Source of the DNA: JBOGUF01 sp050696075
GTDB taxonomy: Bacteria; Chloroflexota; Chloroflexia; Thermomicrobiales; UBA6265
Assembly: GCA_050696075.1 (NCBI GenBank)
Contig: JBOGUF010000192.1
Location: forward strand, 1-11,635
DNA length: 11,635 nt
Reading direction: 5' to 3'
A program made the position numbers and the translations under genes. How positions within the stretch are numbered: the first letter of the stretch is position 1; the number at the start of each line of letters is the position of its first letter. Shown here piece after piece: positions 1 to 7,505 of this stretch. A model generated the notes under the pieces. It was not told the origin of the DNA. It did no database searches and saw nothing but the letters and a program-made list of their open reading frames with translations.

Positions 1-10
1 CGTTCGTGCT

Positions 11-45
11 CCTTCCGCCTCCCGCCTTCCGCCTTCCGCCTTCCG
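11..45. repeat. 7-bp tandem repeat, five units
   Basis: Five head-to-tail copies of the heptamer CCTTCCG run through this stretch. The second copy has one substitution (CCTCCCG). Read on the minus strand it is a GGCGGAA-type repeat starting 3 nt after the stop codon of the oxidoreductase gene, so it lies in that gene's 3' untranslated region. No hairpin or T-tract accompanies it, so it does not look like an intrinsic terminator. The array may begin further left, outside the window. Confidence 0.85.
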
Positions 46-47
46 CC

Positions 48-986
48 CTATCCCTCGTCCAGTTCCGCCAACACCGGCGCCAGTGCTTCGACTGCCTCGA
101 GGCCGTTGAGGGCGGTAACGATCTGGATGTGGGTGATGCCCTCGCGGGCGAAGCCGCGGAGTGTCTCGGCGATCGCCTCCGGCGTGCCGGTGAGGGGGTG
201 AGCGCCGTTGACGGGGAAGATGGGGCGTTCCGCCGCCGGACGTTGGTCGATCTCGATGCCGACGGTGCGGATTAGGGTGCCGGGGTCGCGCCCGGCGTCG
301 GCGCAGGCGGCATCGACCGCCGCACGTAAGGGTGGGACCGTGTCGGGATAACTGCGCGTCGCGCGAAACCAGCCGTTCCAAAGATCGGCGTACTCGGCGG
401 TCAAACGCATCATGCGTTTGCCGGAGCCGAGCGCGCCGATCATGATTGGCGGTCCCTGGGCGCGCGGCCCGCGCGGCCGCAACTCGCACTCCCGTGCCGT
501 GTAGTACTCGCCGGTGAAGTCGACCTGCCCGGTGCGCAACAGGTTCGTGATGATCTGCAAAGCCTCCTCGAAGCGGCCGACGCGGTGGTCGAAGGGGTAG
601 CCGAAGGCGGTGTACTCCGGCTCGTGCCAGCCCGCGCCGAGGCCGAGGATCAGCCGCCCGCCGCTGATCTCATCGAGCGTGTCCGCCATCTTGGCAAGCA
701 GGGCGGGGTTGCGAAAGCCGGTGCAGATGACGCCGGTGCCGAGCTCGATCCGCGAAGTCGATGCTGCCAGCGCGCAGAGCAGGGACCAGCACTCCCACGG
801 TCCGCTCGTCGGCTGCCCTGGGTGCCGGGTGATGAGGTGATCCGGCAGCCAGAAGGAGTCGAACCCGATCTCCTCGGCCCGCCGCGCCATGGCGCGGACA
901 TCCGCCCAGCGGAGCGCGCCGTCCGCCATCCCGCCCTGCTGGGCCGGCACGAAGAACCCGACCTTCATCGGCCGCCGACTCGCCAT
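48..986 (-). CDS. Luciferase-like (LLM class) flavin/F420-dependent oxidoreductase
   Basis: The 312-residue product has the features of the bacterial luciferase-like monooxygenase family, soluble TIM-barrel enzymes that use reduced FMN or coenzyme F420. Visible signs are a first strand MKVGFFVP (residues 7-14), GFDSFWLPDH (41-50), LGTGV (82-86), the family-typical SGGRLILGLGAGW (108-120), RFEEALQII (138-146) and a C-terminal GITHIQI strand (283-289). Length is normal for the family and the gene looks intact. An upstream in-frame start at 1082 is open but lies inside the preceding gene. The ATG at 986 is preferred because GGAGG sits 5 nt before it and overlaps the upstream stop. The gap to the GT39-like gene is only 11 nt, so the two are probably co-transcribed. 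The substrate cannot be read from sequence; F420 use is likelier than FMN by resemblance but unproven. Confidence 0.9.
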   Translation of the reverse strand: MASRRPMKVGFFVPAQQGGMADGALRWADVRAMARRAEEIGFDSFWLPDHLITRHPGQPTSGPWECWSLLCALAASTSRIELGTGVICTGFRNPALLAKMADTLDEISGGRLILGLGAGWHEPEYTAFGYPFDHRVGRFEEALQIITNLLRTGQVDFTGEYYTARECELRPRGPRAQGPPIMIGALGSGKRMMRLTAEYADLWNGWFRATRSYPDTVPPLRAAVDAACADAGRDPGTLIRTVGIEIDQRPAAERPIFPVNGAHPLTGTPEAIAETLRGFAREGITHIQIVTALNGLEAVEALAPVLAELDEG

Positions 987-997
987 GCGCCCCTCCC

Positions 998-2854
998 TCA
1001 TTGATTCGCCATCCGTTCCTCCCGTTGTTGTTGCTGCTCTTCGAGCACCCAGGGCGGCGGCAATTCGGCGGCTTTGCGGCACCGCAGTTCGGCGTGGGCA
1101 TCGCGCGATGGGAGGGGCGCCACGCCGCGCACCTCGACGCTACCCGTGCCGACGTAGCGCACGTAGGTCAGCCCGCGGATGACGTTCGCCATGTCGCCCG
1201 CGTAGGCCCAGCTGGCATTCAAGCGATGGGTATCGACGATGAGCCAGGCATCGGGATTGTCGATCAACGCCCGGCAGAGTTGATCGACCGAGACGATGGC
1301 GGGCACGCCCGCCCAATAGTCGATGTACTGGTGGTCGCCCACGTCACGCGTGTAGTTCTTGACCCGATTGCGGTCGTAGGGGCCGGGGAGGAAGTAGAGC
1401 TCCTCCGCACTGTCGAAGGCGAGGTAGGGCGCGGTCGGCAGCCCGGCGAAAACCGGTTCGCCTGACTCGCGCCGCGCGGCGACGTATTGCGCACCCTCGA
1501 TGTAGTCCGGATCGGGCACGGTGTTCTGGTTCAGGTGATAGAGCCCGCTGCCGAGGTCGGTGAGCAGGAGCGCGAGCAGGGCGAGGCCGACACTGCGGAA
1601 GGTCCGCGCCTGCCAGCGCAGCACGCCGCGCATCGCCGGCCGCAGCGCGACGAGTTCCCGCATCACCAGCGCGGCGAGGAGGACGCCGAACGCTTGGACG
1701 TGGATGACGTAGCGGTCCTGGGCGTCGTTGACGAGGGTGCCGACGAGGAGAATCGGGAACCAGTAGAAGCTCAGGACGATCCCTATTGCCTTGCGGTCCC
1801 GCCCATTGACTTCGTCGTCGCGACTGAGGAAGTAGCGCCCGGCGAGGAGGCAGGAGACGGCCGCCATGACGAAAGGCATGATCTCGATGAGGGCACTGCG
1901 CCGGAAGAGGAGTTCCCAGGCCTGGAAGGTCGGGTTGAGGATCGAGCTGGCGGCGAGCAGGTGATCGCCGACGAACGAGATAAAAGGCGTAGTCTGCGAT
2001 GCGGCGCGATCGGACGGACCAAGAATCTGGTTCAAGGCAAAGAGGAAAAATGGTGCGATGAAGGTCAATCCGAGGGCGACGGTGAGGTCGCGCCGTTCGT
2101 CGCGCAGCCGTCGTCCGTAGACGCTGAGGGCCACCAGGGCCATGGCCGGCCAGAGGAGGCCGGTCACCAGATGGGTGAAGATGCCGAGCCAAAAGACGAC
2201 AACGATGCCGGCGAGGCGTCGCCGCGTCGGCCCAACGAGGATGACGCGGGCAAAGAGCAGGGTGACGACGACCGCCGCAAGCTGGAGCGGGGCGTACATG
2301 CGGACGTGCCCGCCCCATTGGATGCTGACGGGATCGATGGCAAGGAGTCCGGCGGCCACTGCCCCGACCCATGCCTCGCCCGATAACTCCCGGCCGAGCC
2401 GATAGGTGAAGTAGAGCGTCAGCAGACCGACCACGACGCTGAGCAAGCGCATCGCGTAGAGGTCGTCGAGATCGCCGACGCCGAGGGCGACGAACGGCGC
2501 CAGCGCGTACGACAGCGTCGCGCCCTGCGTGTACGGGATATCGGAGGGAAAGATCGGCAGGCCACGCTCGACCACCATGTGCGCCGCCATGACGCTGGCC
2601 GCCTCGTCGATCTGGGGAGAGATGTGTTCGGCGGCCGAGAGGCGCGCCAGCAGGCCGACGACGAGGATGGCGCCGACGACGATCGGCGCCCAGGCCCCGG
2701 CGTGGGTCAGTTCCGCCTCGTCGTCGAATGCGTCGTCGTCATCCGCGTCGGCGCGCCGCGACCAGAGACGCGACCAACCACGATCCGTGGACACATCGGG
2801 CAGTGCCGCAATCTCATCGGCGGCTGCCTCGTCCTGACGGGTCTCGGTGCTCAC
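998..2854 (-). CDS. GT39/ArnT-like multi-pass membrane glycosyltransferase
   Basis: The 618-residue product is a GT-C-fold membrane protein resembling the GT39 (ArnT/PMT-like) family, which moves sugars from polyprenyl-phosphate carriers to acceptors on the outer face of the membrane. A hydrophilic, acid-rich N-terminal tail (a DADDDDAFDDEAE run near residues 36-48) precedes the first helix (about 56-74). The first external loop carries the Asp-Glu pair (83-84, in QIDEAAS) expected for GT-C catalysis. Later helices include a GGHVRMYAPLQ motif, as in many GT39 relatives, and the C-terminal 150 residues form a soluble outer domain. A TTG start at 2869 is possible, but GTG at 2854 has GGGAG 8 nt upstream, and that TTG overlaps this ribosome site. 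It is followed after 11 nt by the oxidoreductase gene. Donor and acceptor are unknown. Confidence 0.82.
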   Translation of the reverse strand: MSTETRQDEAAADEIAALPDVSTDRGWSRLWSRRADADDDDAFDDEAELTHAGAWAPIVVGAILVVGLLARLSAAEHISPQIDEAASVMAAHMVVERGLPIFPSDIPYTQGATLSYALAPFVALGVGDLDDLYAMRLLSVVVGLLTLYFTYRLGRELSGEAWVGAVAAGLLAIDPVSIQWGGHVRMYAPLQLAAVVVTLLFARVILVGPTRRRLAGIVVVFWLGIFTHLVTGLLWPAMALVALSVYGRRLRDERRDLTVALGLTFIAPFFLFALNQILGPSDRAASQTTPFISFVGDHLLAASSILNPTFQAWELLFRRSALIEIMPFVMAAVSCLLAGRYFLSRDDEVNGRDRKAIGIVLSFYWFPILLVGTLVNDAQDRYVIHVQAFGVLLAALVMRELVALRPAMRGVLRWQARTFRSVGLALLALLLTDLGSGLYHLNQNTVPDPDYIEGAQYVAARRESGEPVFAGLPTAPYLAFDSAEELYFLPGPYDRNRVKNYTRDVGDHQYIDYWAGVPAIVSVDQLCRALIDNPDAWLIVDTHRLNASWAYAGDMANVIRGLTYVRYVGTGSVEVRGVAPLPSRDAHAELRCRKAAELPPPWVLEEQQQQREERMANQ

Positions 2855-3059
2855 GATCGCCGCTCCCAACGCGGGGTGCGGATCGACCGAAAGCGCTCAT
2901 TTGGCACGCGGGGAATCGGTTGTCGCGTCGTACCAGGGGTCAAACCGCGCTACATCCATTGTAGGTTCACGCCGGCACAGCCCGCGACCTGAGGCCGTGG
3001 GCCAAGTCGGACGCCTTTCGGGCCACCGCCCCGCGAGTATACCAGGCCAAAGAGGAGGG
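2855..3059. other. Intergenic gap between anti-sigma and GT39-like gene
   Basis: These 205 nt separate two genes in the same direction. I see no convincing coding frame, no hairpin followed by a T-run, and no good sigma-70 promoter. A minus-strand TACAAT at 2963-2958 resembles a -10 box but lacks a recognisable -35 box at 16-18 nt. Read-through from the sigma/anti-sigma unit is possible. Confidence 0.5.
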
Positions 3060-3326
3060 CTATTGGGACGAGCGGGTCTCTTGCCGCCAGGCGCGGAAGT
3101 GGGCGAGGAGCGTCTCGCGGGCGGCGGGCGAGACATCGTCCTCCCGCAACCGGCCGACGGCGGCGAGGGTGCGGCACATCTGGTGCAGGTAGTTGCGGCA
3201 CCCCGGACAGCCGGCGAGGTGCGCCTCGAAACGGGCACGCTCCGCGTCCGACAGGGCGTCCTCCAGGTAGTCGGCAATCAGCTCGACGAGTTCTTGACAG
3301 CTCAGATCGTCCGCGACGGCGCTTAC
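3060..3326 (-). CDS. Zinc-finger (zf-HC2) anti-sigma factor with non-canonical start
   Basis: This short gene encodes about 88 residues and is the likely partner of the sigma factor directly upstream. It has the zinc-binding anti-sigma signature: an early Cys (residue 10, in LSCQELVELIADYLE) followed by HLAGCPGC, giving His36, Cys40 and Cys43 (H-x3-C-x2-C). There is no membrane segment, so it should act in the cytoplasm by holding the sigma factor inactive. No ATG, GTG or TTG precedes the motif in this frame; internal ATG and TTG codons lie after it. A GGAGGG ribosome site overlapping the sigma stop sits exactly 7 nt before an in-frame GTA (3326-3324), where a GTG would be expected, so I place the start there. 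A CTG at 3305 (M-SCQELVE...) is the alternative. The gene could have a rare start, a disabled start or a one-base sequence error. Family assignment is firm; start and expression are not. Confidence 0.82.
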   Translation of the reverse strand, partial: VSAVADDLSCQELVELIADYLEDALSDAERARFEAHLAGCPGCRNYLHQMCRTLAAVGRLREDDVSPAARETLLAHFRAWRQETRSSQ

Positions 3327-3330
3327 GGCG

Positions 3331-3987
3331 TTACCCTCCCGCCAGATAGTGCTCCAGTGCGCGACGCACCTTTGAACGGGCGCGGTGGAGCAGCACCCGT
3401 TGATTGGTCTCGCTGATGCCGAGAGCGTTACAGACCTCGGCCGAACCCCATCCTTCGACGTCGCGCAGCGTGATCACCTCCCGTTGGCCCGGCGGCAGCC
3501 CGGCGATGACTTCGTCGATCCGCGTGCGCGCCTCGCGGGAGACGAGCCGTTCTTCCGGCAGATCTTCCCAGGAGGTCGGGAAAGAGGTCCAGTGACCAGC
3601 CCACCGGTGCCCCCGCGGGTGGAAGCATTCCGGCTCGACCGCCGCCACGCCCTGGTCGGCGTCGATGCCCCAGGCGACGGAGAAGGGGATGCTGCGATGC
3701 TCGCGGGCGCCGCGGCGCTTGGCACGGTTAATCAAGATCCGGAAGAGCCAGGTCTTGAGCGAGGAGCGCGCCTCGAAGCGGCCGATCCCTTGCAGCACGC
3801 CGAGCCAGGTCTCCTGGACCACGTCCTCGGCGGCGGGGCGATTCGGCACGTAGAGCATGGCCAACCGCACGAGTGAGGCCTGATAGCGATCGATCAAGGC
3901 GGCGAAGGCCGCCTCATCCCCGGCGCGCAACCCGGCGACGAGGCGCGCGTCGTCTTCGCGTGCGGCGCTTTTGCCGGTCCAACCCAT
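3331..3987 (-). CDS. ECF-type RNA polymerase sigma factor
   Basis: The 218-residue product is a group 4 (ECF) sigma factor. Region 2 spans about residues 26-95 (DRYQASLVRLAMLYV, AEDVVQETWLGVL, SLKTWLFRILINRAKR). Region 4 spans about 150-212 (LPPGQREVITLRDVEGW, then a helix-turn-helix ending in NQRVLLHRARSKVRRAL). The roughly 50-residue linker is long and contains a Cys/His/Trp-rich piece (CFHPRGHRWAGHW, 121-133) seen in one ECF subgroup that pairs with zinc-finger anti-sigma factors, which matches the next gene. The stop is 4 nt from the anti-sigma GTA start. A GTG at 4098 has GGAGG 7 nt upstream and would add 37 residues, but those codons have only about 50% G/C in third position, unlike the gene body, and no sigma homology. 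I therefore prefer the ATG at 3987 (GAGG 5 nt upstream). Confidence 0.92.
   Translation of the reverse strand: MGWTGKSAAREDDARLVAGLRAGDEAAFAALIDRYQASLVRLAMLYVPNRPAAEDVVQETWLGVLQGIGRFEARSSLKTWLFRILINRAKRRGAREHRSIPFSVAWGIDADQGVAAVEPECFHPRGHRWAGHWTSFPTSWEDLPEERLVSREARTRIDEVIAGLPPGQREVITLRDVEGWGSAEVCNALGISETNQRVLLHRARSKVRRALEHYLAGG
3334..3339 (-). promoter_or_regulatory. Ribosome binding site overlapping the sigma gene end
   Basis: GGAGGG is read on the minus strand in the last two codons of the sigma gene, just before its TAA. It is 7 nt from the GTA codon that opens the anti-sigma frame. This spacing is what a real start codon would need and implies translational coupling of the two genes. Confidence 0.6.
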
Positions 3988-4249
3988 GGTCGCCTCGCCT
4001 CTCGGCCCAGTCCCCTGGAGATCCCGACCAGAGCGGCGTTGCCCATCAATCGCGTGACGATCTGCTGACTGCCCAAGATAGCTATTAGCATACGGCACGA
4101 TTATTCCTCCGTCGACACATTGCTTTCGTCACGGCCCTTTCAGCCATCCTGCCGCGCGTTTCTGTCGAAACCATGACGAATGCGCGCTCATTGTGTTCGA
4201 GGGTCAGGGGATCACGGGACCAGTCGATGCGCGTCGACGGTCCCGCGCG
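3988..4249. other. Divergent intergenic region (sigma / glycosyltransferase)
   Basis: This region separates the sigma gene (leftward) from the first tandem membrane protein gene (rightward) and should contain promoters for both. It is less GC-biased than its flanks. It holds the candidate ECF promoter described separately and a strong minus-strand ribosome site (GGAGG at 4110-4106) before the GTG at 4098. I see no convincing plus-strand -35/-10 pair. Confidence 0.5.
4175..4198 (-). promoter_or_regulatory. Candidate ECF-type promoter for the sigma operon
   Basis: On the minus strand GAAC (4198-4195) is followed after exactly 16 nt by CGTC (4178-4175). This matches the general ECF pattern of an AAC-containing -35 and a CGT-containing -10 element, and ECF genes are often self-activated. 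The motif is short and expected by chance at appreciable frequency, so it is only a candidate. A transcript from here would have a leader of about 180 nt before the preferred sigma start. Confidence 0.25.
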
Positions 4250-5890
4250 ATGCCTGCTAGCATCCACGTTGCACATGCAGGTGTCGGCGCTTCGTGGTCG
4301 GGACGGGACTGGGGCTTGAACGGGGCCGGAGCGGGCGGAGCAGGCGTAGAGGTCGTGAGATCAAGCGAGACGCGGGGACCGCGACCGTGGCTGGCGGTGC
4401 GCGCTTGGCCGCCCGCACGGCAGTTCCTGCTCGCTTTGCTGTTGCTCTACCTCGGCAAGGAGGCGCTCACCGTCATCGTCTTCCCCGCCTTCACCGGCCA
4501 CGATGAAGTCGCCCACTTTGCCTACGTCGAACTGGTCGCCACGGAGTATCGGGTGCCGCGCATCCCCGACCTCGACGAGTGGCAAGCGGCCTACAACGAG
4601 ACACGGGAAGCACCACCCGGTGACTACGTGCCAGCCAAGCTCTATCCCTACTGTCGTTCCTTCACCGCGGACTGGCTCTGCAATCCCGACAGTCGGAGCT
4701 ATCAGCGCAATCCACCGCGCGTCGTCACCTGGACCGGCGGCGCTGAGTTTTTTCCCTCCGGCTGGATCTATACCGCCAACCACCCTCCCCTCTATTACCT
4801 CCTGATGACCCCCGTGTATTGGGCAACCGATGGCGCCTCCGCGGCGTCTCAGCAGTACGCCATGCGAACCGCCTCGATCACCTTCGGCGTCTTGACCGTG
4901 CTCTTGGCGTACCTGCTCGCCACAACCCTCTTTCCCGGCGATCCCTTCCTCGGCATCACGGTGCCCGCCTTCGTCGCCTTCCAACCACAGGTCTCGTACG
5001 AGGCGGCGATGCTCAACAACGACATCGTCGCCATCGCCCTCTTCAGCCTCATTCTCTATCTGCTGGTCAGAGGGTTGCGCGATCGCTTTCCGTGGCGCCT
5101 TTGCGCCCTGACCGGGGGCGCCTTCGGCCTCGCTTTGTTGGCCAAGGGAACGGCCATTACGGTCATTCCAATCATCGCCCTGGCGGTGATCCTCGGCGTC
5201 GGCTGGCGCGGTGCGCGGGAATGGGTGGCGAAGGGGGCGGTGATCGCCGGTATCGGCGGGCTGCTGGCGGCACCCTGGTATCTCTTCCTCTACCGCACCT
5301 ACGGCAACCTCGACGGTTTCGAGCAGATCTCGCGGCTTCAGGTCTGGAGCTACTTCAACGAGGACCCGCCCGGCATCCTCGATCAGTTCTGGAACCGCGA
5401 CTTTGCGGCGATGCGCTGGAAGGAGACCTGGGGCGAGTTCGGTTGGCGCCGCATCCACCTCGGCGACGGCCTGCTCTGGGCGATCGGCATCGTCTGCCTG
5501 GTCGCGCTCGCCGGTTTGGGATGGTATCTCGTGGGCGCGATCCGGCGACGTCCGGGCGCGGCCGACCCGGTTGCCCATCCCCGGCGCTGGCAAATGCAGG
5601 CCGTCGTCGTGCTGCTGGCAACGGCGGTTGTCGCCTATCTTGCGGTCCTCGAATTCGGGACCCGCTTTTCGCTGACGCAGGCTCGCTATTACTTTCCGGC
5701 CATCAACGCCGTCGCGCTCCTGCTGATGCTTGGCCTGCGGACGTTGATTCCGGCGAAGGGGCGGCACTACGGGCAGACGGGGATCGTGGTCGCCCTACTA
5801 CTGATGAACGTCCTGATTTACACTCAATACGTCATCCCTTATTGGCATCACGACACATTCGACGTAGGGTCCCTCTATGGCGGTCGTTGA
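4250..5890 (+). CDS. GT-C-type membrane glycosyltransferase-like protein, copy 1
   Basis: The product (546 residues from this start) is a multi-pass membrane protein with GT39- and DUF2142-like features. The first helix is at about residues 57-78. It is followed by an outer loop with TGHDEVAHFAY, whose Asp85-Glu86 pair fits the GT-C catalytic position, then NHPPLYYLL (about 177-185) and SYEAAMLNNDIVA (about 249-261), and late in the protein LTQARYYFPAIN. A Cys pair (135 and 144) in the long outer loop is also present in copy 2 and may form a disulfide. The start is uncertain: GTG at 4193 and GTG at 4355 are in frame, and none has a clear ribosome site. I chose the only ATG because it gives a length close to copy 2 (542). 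The last 14 nt overlap copy 2. A lipid-linked sugar donor is likely by fold, but the reaction is not established. Confidence 0.8.
   Translation: MPASIHVAHAGVGASWSGRDWGLNGAGAGGAGVEVVRSSETRGPRPWLAVRAWPPARQFLLALLLLYLGKEALTVIVFPAFTGHDEVAHFAYVELVATEYRVPRIPDLDEWQAAYNETREAPPGDYVPAKLYPYCRSFTADWLCNPDSRSYQRNPPRVVTWTGGAEFFPSGWIYTANHPPLYYLLMTPVYWATDGASAASQQYAMRTASITFGVLTVLLAYLLATTLFPGDPFLGITVPAFVAFQPQVSYEAAMLNNDIVAIALFSLILYLLVRGLRDRFPWRLCALTGGAFGLALLAKGTAITVIPIIALAVILGVGWRGAREWVAKGAVIAGIGGLLAAPWYLFLYRTYGNLDGFEQISRLQVWSYFNEDPPGILDQFWNRDFAAMRWKETWGEFGWRRIHLGDGLLWAIGIVCLVALAGLGWYLVGAIRRRPGAADPVAHPRRWQMQAVVVLLATAVVAYLAVLEFGTRFSLTQARYYFPAINAVALLLMLGLRTLIPAKGRHYGQTGIVVALLLMNVLIYTQYVIPYWHHDTFDVGSLYGGR
4754..4824 (+). 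repeat. 71-nt block identical to 6354..6424
   Basis: This block in copy 1 is identical base for base to 6354-6424 in copy 2, at an offset of 1600 nt. It encodes the SGWIYTANHPPLYYLL region. Flanking sequence in the two genes is clearly diverged, including at silent sites, which suggests gene conversion. Confidence 0.9.
4967..5038 (+). repeat. 72-nt block identical to 6567..6638
   Basis: This is a second perfectly identical block between the tandem paralogs, again at an offset of 1600 nt. It encodes the FVAFQPQVSYEAAMLNND region. The 142 nt between the two blocks differ at many positions. Confidence 0.9.
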
Positions 5891-7505
5891 GCGTCCCGGC
5901 GCCGGCATCGGAGCCAACGGGCGCGAACCAGCGGTACAAATCGCGCCCACGCCGGAACCACCCCCACGGGTGGCATGGCGACAGCGCCTCGACGTGCGGC
6001 GATGGCCGGCGACCCGCCAGTTCCTACTCGCCCTGATTGTGCTCTACGTGGCCAAGGGGATGCTCAACGTCCTCGTCTTCCCGGCCTTCACCGGGCACGA
6101 CGAGGTCGCCCACTATGCGCACCTGGCCGTCGTCGCCACCGACCACCGCCTGCCCCGCGTGCCCCAACTCGACGAATGGCGCGCGGACTATGAAGCCGCG
6201 CAGTTCCAGCACGTACCGACTGGAGATTACGTCCCGGCCAATCTCTACCGATACTGCCGGTATTTCATTTCCCAGGATTGGTATTGCGCACCCGACGACC
6301 CGACATGGTCGCAAAGCCCACCCTACGCCGTCACCTACCTCGACGAGTATTTCCCCTCCGGCTGGATCTATACCGCCAACCACCCTCCCCTCTATTACCT
6401 CCTGATGACCCCCGTGTATTGGGCGACCGACGGCGCTTCACCCGCGGCGCAACAGTACGCCTTACGGGCCGCGGCGATCCCGTTCGGCCTGCTGACGATC
6501 CTCTGCGCCTACCTCCTGGCCGTGACCCTCTTCGCCCGCGAGACCTTTCTGGCGATCACCGTCCCGGCCTTCGTCGCCTTCCAACCACAGGTCTCGTACG
6601 AGGCGGCGATGCTCAACAACGACATCGTCGCCATCGCCTTCTACAGCCTGGTGCTCTATTTGCTGGTCCGGGGTCTGCGCGACCGCTTCCCCTGGCGCCT
6701 CTGCGTCCTGACCGGCGCTGCCCTCGGGCTGGCGCTGCTGGCCAAGGGGACCGCCGTCACGGCCGCGCCGATGATCGCGCTGGCGGTGGTGCTGGGCGTC
6801 GGCTGGCGCGACGTCCGCGGGTGGCTCGCCAAGGGCGCTGTCATGGCCGGCGTCGCCGGCTTGGTCAGCTCACCCTGGTTCATCTTTCTCTACCGCACCT
6901 ATGGCAATTTCGACGCTATGGAGCAAGTCTTGCGGCTGCAATACTGGAACTTCCTCAACCGGGATCGACCAAGCATCCTCGATCAGCTCTGGAACCGCGA
7001 CTTTGCGGCGATGCGCTGGAAAGAGACCTGGGGCATGTTCGGCTGGCGCCGGATCCACCTCGGCGACGGCCTGCTCTGGGCGATCGGCATCGTCTGTTTG
7101 GTCGCGCTCGCCGGCTTGGTCTGGTACGCGGTGCTGGTCGTCCGACGGCCCGACCGAACGGCAGCCGACCCGGTGCTTCGGCTGCAACGGTGGCAGGTTC
7201 ACGGGCTGGTGCTGATGCTGACGACCGCGGTCGTCGCCTACCTCGCCATCCTCGAGTTCGGCACCCGCTTCGAGCTCACCCAGGCGCGCTACTACTTCCC
7301 GGCGATCAACGCGATCGCGCTCCTGCTCATGCTCGGGTTGCGGACGCTGATCCCCCGCGGCGTGCGCCACTACGGCCAAGCTGGCGTCCTCGTCGCCCTC
7401 CTGCTGATGAACGTGCTGATCTACACCCAATACGTGATCCCGTACTGGCACACGGAGGGCCCGACGCCGAACCCGCTCGAGCGGTTTCTCAGCGACGATG
7501 AATAA
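5877..7505 (+). CDS. GT-C-type membrane glycosyltransferase-like protein, copy 2
   Basis: The 542-residue product is a close paralog of the gene before it, with the same order of features: a hydrophilic tail (1-40), a first helix (about 48-69), TGHDEVAHYAH with the Asp75-Glu76 pair, a loop Cys pair (127, 137), NHPPLYYLL (168-176), a MLNNDIVAIA helix and a C-terminal LTQARYYFPAIN. The ATG at 5877 overlaps the end of copy 1 by 14 nt in another frame, so translation is probably coupled. Differences concentrate in the N-terminal tail, the loop between the catalytic motif and the Cys pair, and the last dozen residues. Copy 2 could therefore differ in acceptor or donor use, or the two could act as a pair. 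A convergent toxin gene ends 15 nt downstream, with no visible terminator hairpin between. The exact reaction is unknown. Confidence 0.82.
   Translation: MAVVERPGAGIGANGREPAVQIAPTPEPPPRVAWRQRLDVRRWPATRQFLLALIVLYVAKGMLNVLVFPAFTGHDEVAHYAHLAVVATDHRLPRVPQLDEWRADYEAAQFQHVPTGDYVPANLYRYCRYFISQDWYCAPDDPTWSQSPPYAVTYLDEYFPSGWIYTANHPPLYYLLMTPVYWATDGASPAAQQYALRAAAIPFGLLTILCAYLLAVTLFARETFLAITVPAFVAFQPQVSYEAAMLNNDIVAIAFYSLVLYLLVRGLRDRFPWRLCVLTGAALGLALLAKGTAVTAAPMIALAVVLGVGWRDVRGWLAKGAVMAGVAGLVSSPWFIFLYRTYGNFDAMEQVLRLQYWNFLNRDRPSILDQLWNRDFAAMRWKETWGMFGWRRIHLGDGLLWAIGIVCLVALAGLVWYAVLVVRRPDRTAADPVLRLQRWQVHGLVLMLTTAVVAYLAILEFGTRFELTQARYYFPAINAIALLLMLGLRTLIPRGVRHYGQAGVLVALLLMNVLIYTQYVIPYWHTEGPTPNPLERFLSDDE
6354..6424 (+). 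repeat. 71-nt block identical to 4754..4824
   Basis: Copy 2 partner of the first identical block. The boundaries are abrupt: the bases just outside differ between copies. Confidence 0.9.
6567..6638 (+). repeat. 72-nt block identical to 4967..5038
   Basis: Copy 2 partner of the second identical block. Shorter identical runs of 34 nt (5388-5421 with 6988-7021) and 44 nt (5453-5496 with 7053-7096) follow at the same 1600-nt offset. Confidence 0.9.

Noticed and set aside
1487..2386. Plus-strand open frame of 299 codons
   Set aside because: It lies entirely antisense to the GT39-like gene, is rich in Asp, Glu, Arg and Gly as expected for a GC-rich shadow frame, and has no recognisable motif.
3988..4098. 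Sigma factor start at GTG 4098
   Set aside because: The ribosome site there is good, but the 37 extra codons have weak third-position GC and no sigma-family similarity. Kept only as an alternative start.
4361..5767. Minus-strand open frame of 468 codons
   Set aside because: It is antisense to the first tandem membrane protein gene, has low-complexity charged composition and no domain signature; the sense frame has clear helices and motifs.
4819..7501. Two 400-codon plus-strand frames inside the glycosyltransferase pair (4819-6036 and 6278-7501)
   Set aside because: Both are Arg/Pro/Gly-rich alternative frames of the real genes; their mutual similarity simply follows from the paralogy of the host genes.
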